Shown: positions 45,692 to 54,404, counted from the stretch's first letter. The stretch is 56,860 nt of DNA from Bifidobacteriaceae bacterium (GCA_022650895.1 JALCQC010000015.1:1-56860), one strand, 5' to 3'. The notes: generated by a model not told the origin, from the sequence alone. A program made the numbers and translations.

Positions 45692-46825
45692 ATGATGAAA
45701 ATCACGGGTTTTCGCTCGCTGACCACGCTCCAAGAATGGGGACACCCCATCGGAGATGTCAACGGCAGCATCGAATCGGGCGTCACGGAAGTTCCGATTC
45801 TCATTCTCGAAACCGATGAGGGCGTCAACGGAATCGGGTTGGGACCTCACCCAGGCGTCGAGAAGGTATTCCCCGCAATCGACGGCGCAGATCCTCGGGC
45901 AGTGACGGCTCTCTACGACCGCATGATCGGCCAGGTTTTTAAAACCGGACACCAGGGCGAGATCTTCGGTGCCATCGGCGTCATCGACATGGCCCTGTGG
46001 GACTTAAAGGCGAAGTTGAATGACGAGCCGGTATGGAGGACGCTGGGAGCGGCAGACCGATTTGTCCCCGGCTATGCCTCCTGCCTCGAGGGACCCGTCG
46101 CCGACGAGGATCTTCCCGGCATGTGGCAGGAATGGGCAGACCGAGGCTTCAGCGCCGTCAAGGTCAAGGGTGGCGCCGACATAGACCACGACATACGCCG
46201 CATGAAAATCGCGCAAGAGGTCTTCTCTTCGAAAGGCACGCCCTCCCTTTTCTACGATGTCAACGAATCGTGGAGTCCTGCTTTCGCCTGCAGAGCGCTG
46301 CGGCGCATCACCCGCGACATCGACCTCACTTGGATCGAAGAACCTGCGCGGCGGTGGGATGCCGAGGGACTTCGTTTCGTGAAAGACGCTCACTTGTGCG
46401 CAGTTGCTTCAGGTGAGAATCTGACCGGCCTCGAACAGTTCAAAACACTTGTCTCACAACGATGCATCGATGTCGTCCAGACGGGAAGTTGCTGGGGAAT
46501 CACCCACGCTCTGCGCACCGGACTCCTTGCGTACGCGAACGATTTAGCGTATAGCCCCGTGGGATACAACGCTAATCCCGTGGCGTGTGTCAGTGCAGCG
46601 CTGCCCAACCACATGACCACGGAGATTCAGTCACTCGTCTCCCCCATCGGCATCAGCGTGGATCAGAGCATCGAGGACGGCGGCATCGTTCTTGGAGACA
46701 AACCAGGACTTGGATTCGACATTGACGAACAACTCATTGCCTCAACCACCGGCTCTGGTTCATGGAAATCACCCTCTGGACCCCACGTTCGTCCCGCTCA
46801 TACGGGTTTTCGGCTAAGGAACTGA
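45692..46825 (+). CDS. Enolase-superfamily sugar acid dehydratase (mandelate racemase type)
   Basis: A 377-residue enzyme. The KxK base pair is K157/K159 (FSAVKVKGG), and metal ligands are Asp189 (YDVNESW), Glu216 (TWIEEPA) and Glu242 (ASGENL), the layout of mandelate-racemase-group acid-sugar dehydratases. It should convert an aldonate, such as L-fuconate, to the 2-keto-3-deoxy acid. It starts eight bases after the beta-helix gene with AAAGGAT as ribosome site. Specific substrate is inferred from neighbours. Confidence 0.83.
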   Translation: MMKITGFRSLTTLQEWGHPIGDVNGSIESGVTEVPILILETDEGVNGIGLGPHPGVEKVFPAIDGADPRAVTALYDRMIGQVFKTGHQGEIFGAIGVIDMALWDLKAKLNDEPVWRTLGAADRFVPGYASCLEGPVADEDLPGMWQEWADRGFSAVKVKGGADIDHDIRRMKIAQEVFSSKGTPSLFYDVNESWSPAFACRALRRITRDIDLTWIEEPARRWDAEGLRFVKDAHLCAVASGENLTGLEQFKTLVSQRCIDVVQTGSCWGITHALRTGLLAYANDLAYSPVGYNANPVACVSAALPNHMTTEIQSLVSPIGISVDQSIEDGGIVLGDKPGLGFDIDEQLIASTTGSGSWKSPSGPHVRPAHTGFRLRN

Positions 46826-46970
46826 CGAGCACAGCCATTCCGCGTCCCCGCAATACCGCTACTCATTTCTGCAACACGCACCATATGCAACATCTGTAAA
46901 ACCCGCAACACACGTAACGCATAACTAAAAAATCAAGAAATTCACGTCAATTGATAGCAAAGGAGCCATC

Positions 46971-47927
46971 ATGCAGACACGAAAACTCGGTAACACCGGA
47001 CTCGACGTCCCCGTTCTCAGCTTGGGAGGCGCACCCTTGGGGTCCCTGTACGGTGAGATCACCCAGGAACAGGCGAATGAGACCATCCGCATTGCCCTGG
47101 AAAACGGGATGAACATGATCGACAGTTCGCCATGGTATTCGGAACCCCACGGCGAGCGCCGCTCAGAGACGACAATCGGGAGAGCGCTTGAAGGCGTCGA
47201 CCGTGATTCTTACATCCTGACGACAAAATGCGGCCGGTACATGCCTGGGGAATGGGATTTCTCCACCGAACGCATCAAGCGCTCCATTCCTGAGAGCCTC
47301 GAAAAGCTTCAGACGGATCATATCGATGTCGTCCAATGCCATGACATCGAGGAGGGAGATCTCGACCAGGTCATCAACGAAGCCCTTCCCGTTCTGCGTG
47401 AATACAAGGAACAGGGGATCATCGGCGCTATCGGCGTCACCGGGTACAAACTCGACGTCCTCGAGAAGGTCGCCATCGAGCAGGAACTCGATACGGTGAT
47501 GAGCTACTGCAATTACAATCTGCAGGATCGCAGACTTCTCCCCACCGCCAAGCGCCTTGCCCAGCACGGCATCGGAGTCTTCAACTGCTCACCACTTCAC
47601 ATGGGTGCGCTCACCACAAAGGGAGCTCCGGATTGGCACCCTTCCCACCCGGAAGTTCTGGCTCTCACACGCAAGGTCGTTCAGGCTTGTGAGGAAGCGG
47701 GTACCACCATCGAGGAAGTCGCACTCGAATTCTCGCTGAACAGTCCGGAGGATTCTGGAATCTCGACGACCGTGGTCGGCAGTGCTGTTCCGCGCTACCT
47801 CGAGTCAGACCTGGCCGCCCTAGGAAAGAGTCCCGACCCCGCGCTCATCCGCACGATCGAGGACATCTTCGGACCGTGGCTCAACGTGGGATGGGACATG
47901 CCGGCTCCTGTGACGGAGGCCGCGTAA
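46971..47927 (+). CDS. Aldo/keto reductase, L-galactose/L-fucose 1-dehydrogenase-like
   Basis: A 318-residue AKR with the full tetrad Asp51, Tyr56, Lys86 (TTKCGRY) and His124 (VQCHDIE). TTKCGRYMPGEWDFS, CHDIEEGDLDQVINEALP and SYCNYNLQD are strikingly like plant L-galactose dehydrogenase and bacterial L-fucose dehydrogenases, which oxidise C1 of L-galacto-configured aldoses to the lactone. L-fucose is 6-deoxy-L-galactose. A 145-bp gap with GCAACAC-type repeats separates it from the dehydratase gene. Its stop overlaps the kinase start (TAATG). Confidence 0.85.
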   Translation: MQTRKLGNTGLDVPVLSLGGAPLGSLYGEITQEQANETIRIALENGMNMIDSSPWYSEPHGERRSETTIGRALEGVDRDSYILTTKCGRYMPGEWDFSTERIKRSIPESLEKLQTDHIDVVQCHDIEEGDLDQVINEALPVLREYKEQGIIGAIGVTGYKLDVLEKVAIEQELDTVMSYCNYNLQDRRLLPTAKRLAQHGIGVFNCSPLHMGALTTKGAPDWHPSHPEVLALTRKVVQACEEAGTTIEEVALEFSLNSPEDSGISTTVVGSAVPRYLESDLAALGKSPDPALIRTIEDIFGPWLNVGWDMPAPVTEAA

Positions 47928-48892
47928 TGCTTCATTTCCCCACAACACCCAACCACCGCCGCGGCTACGTGTGCGTTCTAGGCAGCTACGCCGAAGCCCT
48001 CACCATGACGGTCAAACGCATTCCCGTGGCCGGCGAGACCCTTATCGGAAGAGACTATCGCCAGGAGTATGGGGGCAAGGGATCGGACATGGCCGTTCAG
48101 GCGTCGCGTTTGGGTGCCGATGTCTCCTATCTCGGCGTCGTTGGCAATGATGCCTTTGGACAAAGATTCCGCGATCTGATGGAGCGCGAATACGTCGACA
48201 CCAGGGGCTTACGAATCACTAGCGAGCGCCCTACCGGCGTCGGAATGATTCTGAAAGACGAGCAGGCACGAAATGTCATCGCCGTCGACATGGGTGCCAA
48301 TGAGCTCTTCCGTCCCGAAGACATTGACCGTGGCTTCTCCCAAATCAACGAATCAGACGTTGTGTTGGCACAGTTGGAAATCCCTCTCGAAACCGCGCTC
48401 TACGGACTCAAACGCGCAAAGGAAGCAGGGAAGACAACTGTTCTCAACCCCGCTCCCGCACTCGATCTGAGAGGACAGGATCTTTCCGATGTGGACTTCA
48501 TCACTCCCAACGAAACTGAGTCCCGACTGTGCGTCGGACTCGCACCGGACGCCGACATCGACAACGCCAGCGTCGCAGCCCGTCTTCAGAAGCAGGGAGT
48601 GAAGAACGTCATCATCACGCTCGGAGAACAGGGAAGCGTGTGCTTCCGAGAAAACCTCCCCGCCTTGAATCTCCCCGCCTTCTCCATTGACGAAGTTGAC
48701 TCGAACGGCGCCGGAGATTCCTTTAACGCCGCCTTCTGCGTCGGTCTCGCAGAGACTGCAAACGTGGAATACGCCATGACGCTGGCCGCAGCGGCTTCCT
48801 CCCTGAGCTGCACCAAATGGGAGACCGTCCCCTCCTACCACGATCGACGCGCAGTCGATGAGTTTCTCCGCACCCACGCACTCCAAGCCTGA
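47927..48892 (+). CDS. Ribokinase-type PfkB sugar kinase
   Basis: A 321-residue kinase from ATG 47927, overlapping the AKR stop by one base. YGGKGSDMAVQASRLGA is the first PfkB signature (ribokinase has GGKGANQA), and DSNGAGDSFNAAF holds the catalytic base Asp264. LNPAPA and TPNETESR are ribokinase marks. It phosphorylates a sugar or sugar-derived alcohol; ribose or 2-deoxyribose are usual for this group, while 2-keto-3-deoxy-acid kinases are a more distant option. The SD-for-AN change in the first motif touches the sugar site. Confidence 0.85.
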   Translation: MLHFPTTPNHRRGYVCVLGSYAEALTMTVKRIPVAGETLIGRDYRQEYGGKGSDMAVQASRLGADVSYLGVVGNDAFGQRFRDLMEREYVDTRGLRITSERPTGVGMILKDEQARNVIAVDMGANELFRPEDIDRGFSQINESDVVLAQLEIPLETALYGLKRAKEAGKTTVLNPAPALDLRGQDLSDVDFITPNETESRLCVGLAPDADIDNASVAARLQKQGVKNVIITLGEQGSVCFRENLPALNLPAFSIDEVDSNGAGDSFNAAFCVGLAETANVEYAMTLAAAASSLSCTKWETVPSYHDRRAVDEFLRTHALQA

Positions 48893-48904
48893 GAAAGGAT
48901 TTTC

Positions 48905-49408
48905 ATGAAGGCAAATACCATCCTCAACCCCGACCTTGCACAAGGTCTCGCCCAATTGGGCCATGGTGACATTGTTCTGGTCACTGACGCCGGTTTCCCG
49001 ATTCCCAAAGATGCGAACGTGGTCAACCTCGGCCTTGTTCAGGGAACGGTCGACGTTCTCACCATTCTGGAGGTCCTGCGCACGCACCTCTTCGTTGAGG
49101 AAGTGCGATTCGCACCCGAGGTCAAGACACAGTACCAAAGCCTGTACCACCGCTTCCAAAAGATCTACACAGGTTCCGGAGCCGATTTCATCCCGGCCAC
49201 CCACGAGGAACTCGTGGAGAAGTGGGCACCGAAGGCAAAACTCATCATCCGCTCCGGCTCCTTCACGGCATGGGCAAACCTCGCCCTCACTGCCGCCACG
49301 GATCCCAATGCATGGTTCCGCGACGATGAAGGAGTCGCTCCCCTACCGCGCTATCTCGTGCGGAGGGAACGAATCCTCAACAACACCGTTCCCGATTTCG
49401 AGGATTAA
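48905..49408 (+). CDS. RbsD/FucU family sugar mutarotase (RbsD-like)
   Basis: A 167-residue protein. LGHGDIVLVTDAGFPIPKDANVVNLGLVQG with His20 is RbsD-like, as are ATHEELVEKW and IRSGSFTAWANLALTA. It interconverts ring forms or anomers of a free sugar so that the kinase or dehydrogenase gets its form. The C-terminal 25 residues (ending NNTVPDFED) exceed E. coli RbsD (139). It sits between kinase and aldolase genes with close spacing. Confidence 0.85.
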   Translation: MKANTILNPDLAQGLAQLGHGDIVLVTDAGFPIPKDANVVNLGLVQGTVDVLTILEVLRTHLFVEEVRFAPEVKTQYQSLYHRFQKIYTGSGADFIPATHEELVEKWAPKAKLIIRSGSFTAWANLALTAATDPNAWFRDDEGVAPLPRYLVRRERILNNTVPDFED

Positions 49409-49477
49409 CACAATTGTCGCGTTCATCCTGAGCGCGTTCACCCCGCTTCGCGGGAAAACACTAACAAGGAGTATGAA

Positions 49478-50176
49478 GTGATCGATTTCAACGACAAGGC
49501 ACAAGTCGCCAAGGCAATTCAGTACACGAACGTCAATCCAAACCTCACGAGGAAAGAGGCGATCAAACACATCGAGACGTGTGCGGAATACGGTTTCAAC
49601 GCCGCCATGATCGGCCCCAACTACTGCGCTCTGGCGAAGGACATCCTCGCTGGAACCGGAGTCCGCGTCGCCACGACGTTGAACTTCCCTCAAGCCAACG
49701 ACACCCTTCCCATGAAGCTCGCAGCACTCCATGAACTCGCGAAGACCGGCGCGGATGAATTCGACTTTCCCCCGACTCCCGCCTACCTCGTCGAAGGCGA
49801 TATCGAGTCCTACACCATTGAGCTCAACACCATCGTTCGCGTTGCGCACGAAGAGGGACTCAAATGCAAGGCGATGCTTGAATTCGGATTCCTCAATGAC
49901 GACCAGAAGGCTCTTGCAGCTCAGATCGCCACTGCCGAGGGCATCGATTGGATCAAGAACTCGTCCGGTTGGGGAGCCGGTGGCATCGCCGCCACCGTCG
50001 ACGACGTCAAGATACTCGTCGCCAACACGCATCTGCCAACTCGCGTCAAGGTATCAGGCAAGGTCAACTCCCTTGAAAAGATGAAGGCGCTCTTCGAGGC
50101 GGGTGCCGAGTTGGTTGGTACGTCCTCCGCCACTCAAATTGTCGACGGCCTCGTCGGAGATGCAGACGCCTATTAA
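49478..50176 (+). CDS. DeoC-family aldolase (deoxyribose-phosphate aldolase-like)
   Basis: A 232-residue class I aldolase starting at GTG with AAGGAG eight bases upstream. LKCKAMLEFGFL, the Schiff-base lysine Lys160 in DWIKNSSGWG (normally KTSTG) and Lys191 in RVKVSGKVNS (normally KxSGGI) give the DERA active site. The changes KNSSG and SGKV are departures from the usual motifs and may mark a different substrate. Classical DERA splits 2-deoxyribose 5-phosphate to acetaldehyde and glyceraldehyde 3-phosphate. Here it may act on a product of the kinase, or replace the usual keto-deoxy-fuconate aldolase. Confidence 0.83.
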   Translation: MIDFNDKAQVAKAIQYTNVNPNLTRKEAIKHIETCAEYGFNAAMIGPNYCALAKDILAGTGVRVATTLNFPQANDTLPMKLAALHELAKTGADEFDFPPTPAYLVEGDIESYTIELNTIVRVAHEEGLKCKAMLEFGFLNDDQKALAAQIATAEGIDWIKNSSGWGAGGIAATVDDVKILVANTHLPTRVKVSGKVNSLEKMKALFEAGAELVGTSSATQIVDGLVGDADAY

Positions 50177-50195
50177 AGACTTCTGCCAATGCTCT

Positions 50196-50220
50196 GGGGA
50201 GTCTCGCTCGGAGGCTCCCC
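50196..50220. other. Intercistronic hairpin between DeoC-like and MFS genes
   Basis: GGGGAGTCTC pairs with GAGGCTCCCC around a five-base loop (one G-U pair). No T run follows, so RNA stability or partial termination is more likely than full termination. Confidence 0.5.
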
Positions 50221-50300
50221 TCCCCTTGCCTACCCGCCGTTCCACGCGACAATGTCGCCGCGTCCCGCACCAAATATTTCGATAGAACAAAGGAAACGCA

Positions 50301-51635
50301 ATGTCAGCTCTCGACAATGAGGTCAGAGTATCTGTAGTGCCCGGTTCCACACTGCCCGAAGTGGGCGTGGATGCAGAGGGCAAACCCGTTTACAATCTCA
50401 AGAAGGGCCTTTACCGTCGCCTCATCTGGACGATCTCGGGTAATTTCCTCTTCCTTCTCGCACTGTACAACGCAGTCATCTCGGTTTTTCTGCCCAATCA
50501 AGTGGCAAATGTCGTCGAGGGAGGAGACAGCAACGCAAAGGTGCTCGCACTCGCCTCCATCATGACGGTTTCATCTTTCATCACCGTTTTCGTGCAGCCA
50601 CTCACTGGAGCCCTCTCTGACAGAACCCGATCACGCTTCGGCATGAGAACCCCCTTCATCATCGGCGGCTCCTTCATTGGAGGAGCCGCGATCGCGCTGC
50701 TCGCTCCACAGAAATCGATGATCGGCATCGGCATCTTTTGGGTGATCGCCTCCGTCGCTCTCAACGTCATGAACGGCCCCCTCGCAACGATTCTGGCCGA
50801 CCGCGTGGAACCCGAAAAACGAGGAACCGCATCGGGATTCATCGGTGCCGCACAGACCGGCGGCGGCACACTTGGCATCATCTTCGGTGGATGGATAGCA
50901 AACTACAATCTTCCGCTGGGCTACATCATCTTCGGCGTGGGAATCTTCCTGTGCTGCCTGGTCTTCTGTGCGCTCAATCGGGAGCCCTCCACACAAGCCA
51001 TGGTGACCGAGCCCTTCAGTTTCAAGACCTTCTTCAAGCAGTTCTGGATCAGCCCACGTAAGCATCCTGACTACGGCTGGGCCTTCGCGGGACGCTTCCT
51101 GATGTATCTGGGCTACCAAGGAATTGTCGCCTATCAGCTCTACATCCTGCGCGATTACATCGGTCAGACCGACGCACAATCGAACATCACCATCGGACTG
51201 ATGTCCTCCATCCAGTTGGTGACTCTCATTCTGTCTTCGGTCGTGTGCGGATTCCTCTCCGATCGCTTCCAAGCCAGGAAGCCCTTCGTCTTCATCTCCA
51301 CCCTCATCATGGCCGCCTCCTACGTCGTTCCACTTGTATGGCGTTCGCAGACGAGCATGCTGGTGATGGCGGGAGTTCTCGGTCTGGGATATGGCTGCTA
51401 CATGTCCATTGACATGGCTCTCATGACCCAAGTACTGCCCAATGAAGGCAAGGACGCTGGCAAAGACATGGGCGTCCTCACCATCGCAACGAACCTTCCC
51501 CAGATGCTTGTGCAGCCGCTCGTGGCAATTCTGCTTTCGCTTTTCGCCGGCAATTACGCAGTCTTGTTTATCGTCGCAATCATTCTGGTTTTCGGCTCAT
51601 CGCTCTTCGTACTTCCCATCAAGTCGGTGAAGTAA
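50301..51635 (+). CDS. MFS sugar transporter
   Basis: A 444-residue, 12-helix permease. GALSDRTRSRFGMRTPFIIGG between helices 2 and 3 is motif A, as in SLC45/GPH-like glycoside carriers, and ADRVEPEKRGTASGFIGAAQ follows in helix 5. A hydrophilic N-terminus of about 40 residues is cytoplasmic. Being inside the operon it should import the glycoside or free sugar. Ribosome site AAAGGAAA upstream. Confidence 0.88.
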   Translation: MSALDNEVRVSVVPGSTLPEVGVDAEGKPVYNLKKGLYRRLIWTISGNFLFLLALYNAVISVFLPNQVANVVEGGDSNAKVLALASIMTVSSFITVFVQPLTGALSDRTRSRFGMRTPFIIGGSFIGGAAIALLAPQKSMIGIGIFWVIASVALNVMNGPLATILADRVEPEKRGTASGFIGAAQTGGGTLGIIFGGWIANYNLPLGYIIFGVGIFLCCLVFCALNREPSTQAMVTEPFSFKTFFKQFWISPRKHPDYGWAFAGRFLMYLGYQGIVAYQLYILRDYIGQTDAQSNITIGLMSSIQLVTLILSSVVCGFLSDRFQARKPFVFISTLIMAASYVVPLVWRSQTSMLVMAGVLGLGYGCYMSIDMALMTQVLPNEGKDAGKDMGVLTIATNLPQMLVQPLVAILLSLFAGNYAVLFIVAIILVFGSSLFVLPIKSVK

Positions 51636-51653
51636 CTCTTATCACTATCACTG

Positions 51654-51690
51654 CAGCGGCGGAAGGGAGCACGTATTCCTTCCGCCGCTG
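51654..51690. other. Intercistronic hairpin between MFS and lactonase genes
   Basis: A perfect 13-bp stem (CAGCGGCGGAAGG with CCTTCCGCCGCTG) and an 11-base loop, with no T run. It may protect the upstream mRNA or lower expression of the last gene. Confidence 0.6.
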
Positions 51691-51714
51691 TCAATTCCCA
51701 CGGACAAAGGAGCC

Positions 51715-52551
51715 ATGATGGAATCCGTTTTTCACGGCGTTCCCGGCAAAATCAACATTATCGATACACATTTCCATATCTGGAACCTTGCGACCCAACG
51801 ATTGACCTGGCTCGACACCGTCGATTCCTCGTTAAACCGCACCTTCACTATGGCCGATTACGAAGAGGCCTATTCGCATTTCGCGCAGAATCATCCCATT
51901 AACTTTCTCGGCGGAATCTACGTCGACGCAGACGTCACCGATCCACTTCTCGAGGACCGACTCCTGTACGAGATCACCAGCCCGAAGCTCTTGGCGACGA
52001 TGAACCGCACCACCATCAGTCCCTACATGAGAATTCCCGTCACTGCGACGGGGGTCAGAGACCCCCTACACACGAATGACTCACCGCGTGGACGGTGTCT
52101 TGAACCTGATTTCATTCAAGGCCTACAGATATTGGCCGACAGAAACCTCATCTTCGAAAGCTGTAACAGGGTTGCCGAGCTGGATGATCTTTACATTGCT
52201 CTCAGGCAGGTTCCACAGCTCAAGGTGGTTCTGAACCACCTCGGCAACCCCGGAGAACTCACCACCGAATACATGAACTCCATGCGTAATTTGGCGAGCC
52301 TTCCGAATCTCTATTGCAAGGTGTCGGGTTTCGCCACGGCGGAGAAAAGCTACGTGCAGGAGCTTCTCGACTTCGTGACTGACACTTTTTCGCCACGTCA
52401 CGTGATGTATGCCTCCAACTGGCCTGTGGTATCGCTCTACTCTTCCTTCGAAGAGCACCTCGAGATACTGCTTGACCGCTTTGGCTCCGACGAGGATTTC
52501 TTCTGGAGAAACGCACAACGGGTATATGGAATCTCCTTCGCAGACCGTTAG
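51715..52551 (+). CDS. Amidohydrolase-2 family sugar lactonase (fuconolactonase-like)
   Basis: A 278-residue barrel enzyme. IIDTHFHIWNLATQRLTWLD (His19, His21), VVLNHLGNPG and HVMYASNWPVVSLY are marks of the L-rhamnono/L-fuconolactonase group, which open the lactone made by the sugar dehydrogenase. Start could be the second ATG (51718), better spaced from AAGGAG. Last gene of the operon. It completes the set dehydrogenase-lactonase-dehydratase. Confidence 0.84.
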   Translation: MMESVFHGVPGKINIIDTHFHIWNLATQRLTWLDTVDSSLNRTFTMADYEEAYSHFAQNHPINFLGGIYVDADVTDPLLEDRLLYEITSPKLLATMNRTTISPYMRIPVTATGVRDPLHTNDSPRGRCLEPDFIQGLQILADRNLIFESCNRVAELDDLYIALRQVPQLKVVLNHLGNPGELTTEYMNSMRNLASLPNLYCKVSGFATAEKSYVQELLDFVTDTFSPRHVMYASNWPVVSLYSSFEEHLEILLDRFGSDEDFFWRNAQRVYGISFADR

Positions 52552-52598
52552 GAAGGACGTGCATCTGAAAACGCTACGATAACACTAAAAAACCGCAC

Positions 52599-52632
52599 AA
52601 AAAAGGGGTTCCAGCCATATGGTTGGAACCCC
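52599..52632 (-). terminator. Terminator of tRNA-Ser(CGA)
   Basis: GGGGTTCCA and TGGAACCCC form the outer stem around CCATATGG; the minus strand continues TTTTTT. The hairpin may also stop the convergent sugar operon, though the plus side lacks a T run. Confidence 0.85.
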
Positions 52633-52637
52633 GTCTG

Positions 52638-52722
52638 CGGTGAAGGAGAGATTCGAACTCTCGGAGGATTGCTCCTCACACGCTTTCGAGGCGTGCTCCT
52701 TAGACCGCTCGGACACTTCACC
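52638..52722 (-). tRNA. tRNA-Ser (CGA)
   Basis: Eighty-five bases; acceptor GGTGAAG/CTTCACC, anticodon loop CTCGAAA (CGA), long variable arm, T loop TTCGAAT, discriminator G, no encoded CCA. Reads UCG. Confidence 0.95.
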
Positions 52723-52764
52723 ATTGCTCTTCTCTTAAGAAAAGCAACCTCTCAATTATGCCAC

Positions 52765-52793
52765 AAAAAACTTCTGCGCGCGACCACGCGTCG
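52765..52793 (-). terminator. Possible terminator after truA
   Basis: On the minus strand CGACGCG and CGCGCG pair with one bulged A around TGGT, then CAGAAG and six T. Short stem; placed directly after the stop codon. Confidence 0.42.
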
Positions 52794-52795
52794 TT

Positions 52796-53692
52796 TCAGA
52801 CGTGTCGGACAGGCAAGGTACGCCGCGCTCTGATCTTCTGTGCACGCTCCCCCAGTTCGGCATCGTCCGGGTAGGAGACATGCTCCAATGTCAGTCCCTC
52901 AGGAGCAATCGGTCCTGTGGATCCCTCTCGGACAGGAACTGCCAATTTCTCAGCAAACCACTCCAACGACTTCTTTCCCACACCAACCTGAACCTGCGCC
53001 CCCACCAGTGAACGCACCATGTTGTGCGCAAAGGCGTCCGCAACGATGGTGAATTCGAGCAACCCCGATCCCAACGGCAGGATGCCGTAGTCACCGGCGT
53101 GTGATGGCACCCTGTTCCATGTGGCCACCTTGACCTCGCGAATGGTCGTGCCCCCAGGATTGGGGGTCGCAAACGAGCCGAAATCTTTCAGACCGACGAT
53201 CATCGCGGCCGCGCGCCGAAGCCTGTCCTCATCCAGAACACTGTCCATCTTCAGAACGCAGGATCTTATGCGCGGATCCACGGCAACTGAGGAATCGCAT
53301 ATCCTGTACACGTAGGTACGTTCCAACGCCGAGAAGCGGGCATCAAAGCCCTCTGGGGCACGCTCCACGGAATAGATCACAATATCGTCGGGAACAACGT
53401 GCTGCAGACGGTGGCACAGCGCAGCCTCCGGAGTCAGGGTCAGATGCCCTAAGGCGCGCATCAGAATCTCAGGCTCGATGTCCATGTGGCACACCTGATG
53501 CCGGGCATGCACACCCGTGTCGGTGCGTCCCGCCACCACGAGATGCGCCGGAGACTCCTGTTCACGAATACGCAGTATTTTCGTCAGGGCGGCTTCCACT
53601 TCCCCTTGCACGGTCCGCAGTTGTGGCTGTTTTGCCCACCCGTGAAAATGTGTGCCGTCGTAGGCGAGGTCAATGCGCAGGCGTTGTGTCAT
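52796..53692 (-). CDS. truA: tRNA pseudouridine(38-40) synthase TruA
   Basis: A 298-residue enzyme modifying the anticodon arm. LRIDLAYDGTHFHGWAKQPQLRTVQGEVE and the catalytic Asp in VAGRTDTGVHARHQV are clear; AHNMVRSLVGAQVQVG follows. The start at 53692 (MTQRLRIDLAY) is chosen because the next ATG (53707) lies in the T run of the rplQ terminator. Conserved position after rplQ. Confidence 0.94.
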   Translation of the reverse strand: MTQRLRIDLAYDGTHFHGWAKQPQLRTVQGEVEAALTKILRIREQESPAHLVVAGRTDTGVHARHQVCHMDIEPEILMRALGHLTLTPEAALCHRLQHVVPDDIVIYSVERAPEGFDARFSALERTYVYRICDSSVAVDPRIRSCVLKMDSVLDEDRLRRAAAMIVGLKDFGSFATPNPGGTTIREVKVATWNRVPSHAGDYGILPLGSGLLEFTIVADAFAHNMVRSLVGAQVQVGVGKKSLEWFAEKLAVPVREGSTGPIAPEGLTLEHVSYPDDAELGERAQKIRARRTLPVRHV

Positions 53693-53705
53693 GTTCCCAA
53701 CATAC

Positions 53706-53736
53706 AAAAACGGCCGGAGGTTTCCCTCCGACCGTT
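53706..53736 (-). terminator. Terminator between rplQ and truA
   Basis: AACGGTCGGAGG pairs with CCTCCGGCCGTT around GAAA on the minus strand (one T-G pair), followed by TTTTTG. It ends 14 bases before the truA start, so truA depends on read-through or an internal promoter. Confidence 0.82.
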
Positions 53737-53762
53737 CTCAGCTTTTTACACCAGAAGTCGAA

Positions 53763-54404
53763 TTACTCAGCCTTGGCAGCTTCGTCAGCAACGTCCGCAT
53801 CCTCTGCAGCCTCATCAGCTGCCGAGTCGGCGTCCTCTGCCTTCTTCTCCAGGTCAACGGCAGCCTCGTCGGCTTCCTTCACATCGGCACCGGTCTCGTT
53901 GGCCTCAACGGCCTCGGCGACTGCGTCCTCTGCGGCACCATCAGCCTCTGCTGCGGTTGCTGCGGCGTCAACAGCCTCGGCATCCTTTTCAGCGGCAACC
54001 TTGGTTGCTGCTTCAGCTTCCTTGACCGTTGCCTGCTTTGCCGACACGGGCTCAGTGACGAGCTCGATGATGGCGCGAGGGGCGTTGTCTCCACCACGTG
54101 CAGCGATCTTCACGATGCGGGTGTAGCCACCCTCGCGCTGCTTCATGGTCTCGGCGATCTCAGTGAACAGCTTGTGCACGATCGACTTGTTGCGAATGAC
54201 GCGCATGACGCGACGGCGGGAATGCAAATCCCCACGCTTTGCCAGCGTGATAAGACGCTCAGCGAGAGGACGAAGCCTCTTAGCCTTTGCAAGGGTGGTC
54301 GTGATACGGCCGTGCTGATACAAGCTGGTAGCCATGTTCGCCAGCATGAGGCGCTCATGAGCCGGGCTTGACGCCAGATGTGGGCCCTGCTTTGGTCTTG
54401 GCAT
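53763..54404 (-). CDS. rplQ: Large ribosomal subunit protein bL17, long acidic tail
   Basis: A 213-residue protein. Residues 1-117 are canonical bL17 ([20 protein letters not shown] and the later [26 protein letters not shown]). The last 95 residues are almost only Ala, Glu, Asp, Val and Lys, ending [11 protein letters not shown]. Such tails occur in actinobacterial bL17 but vary in length. Last gene of the ribosomal block before the terminator. Confidence 0.95.
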   Translation of the reverse strand: MPRPKQGPHLASSPAHERLMLANMATSLYQHGRITTTLAKAKRLRPLAERLITLAKRGDLHSRRRVMRVIRNKSIVHKLFTEIAETMKQREGGYTRIVKIAARGGDNAPRAIIELVTEPVSAKQATVKEAEAATKVAAEKDAEAVDAAATAAEADGAAEDAVAEAVEANETGADVKEADEAAVDLEKKAEDADSAADEAAEDADVADEAAKAE

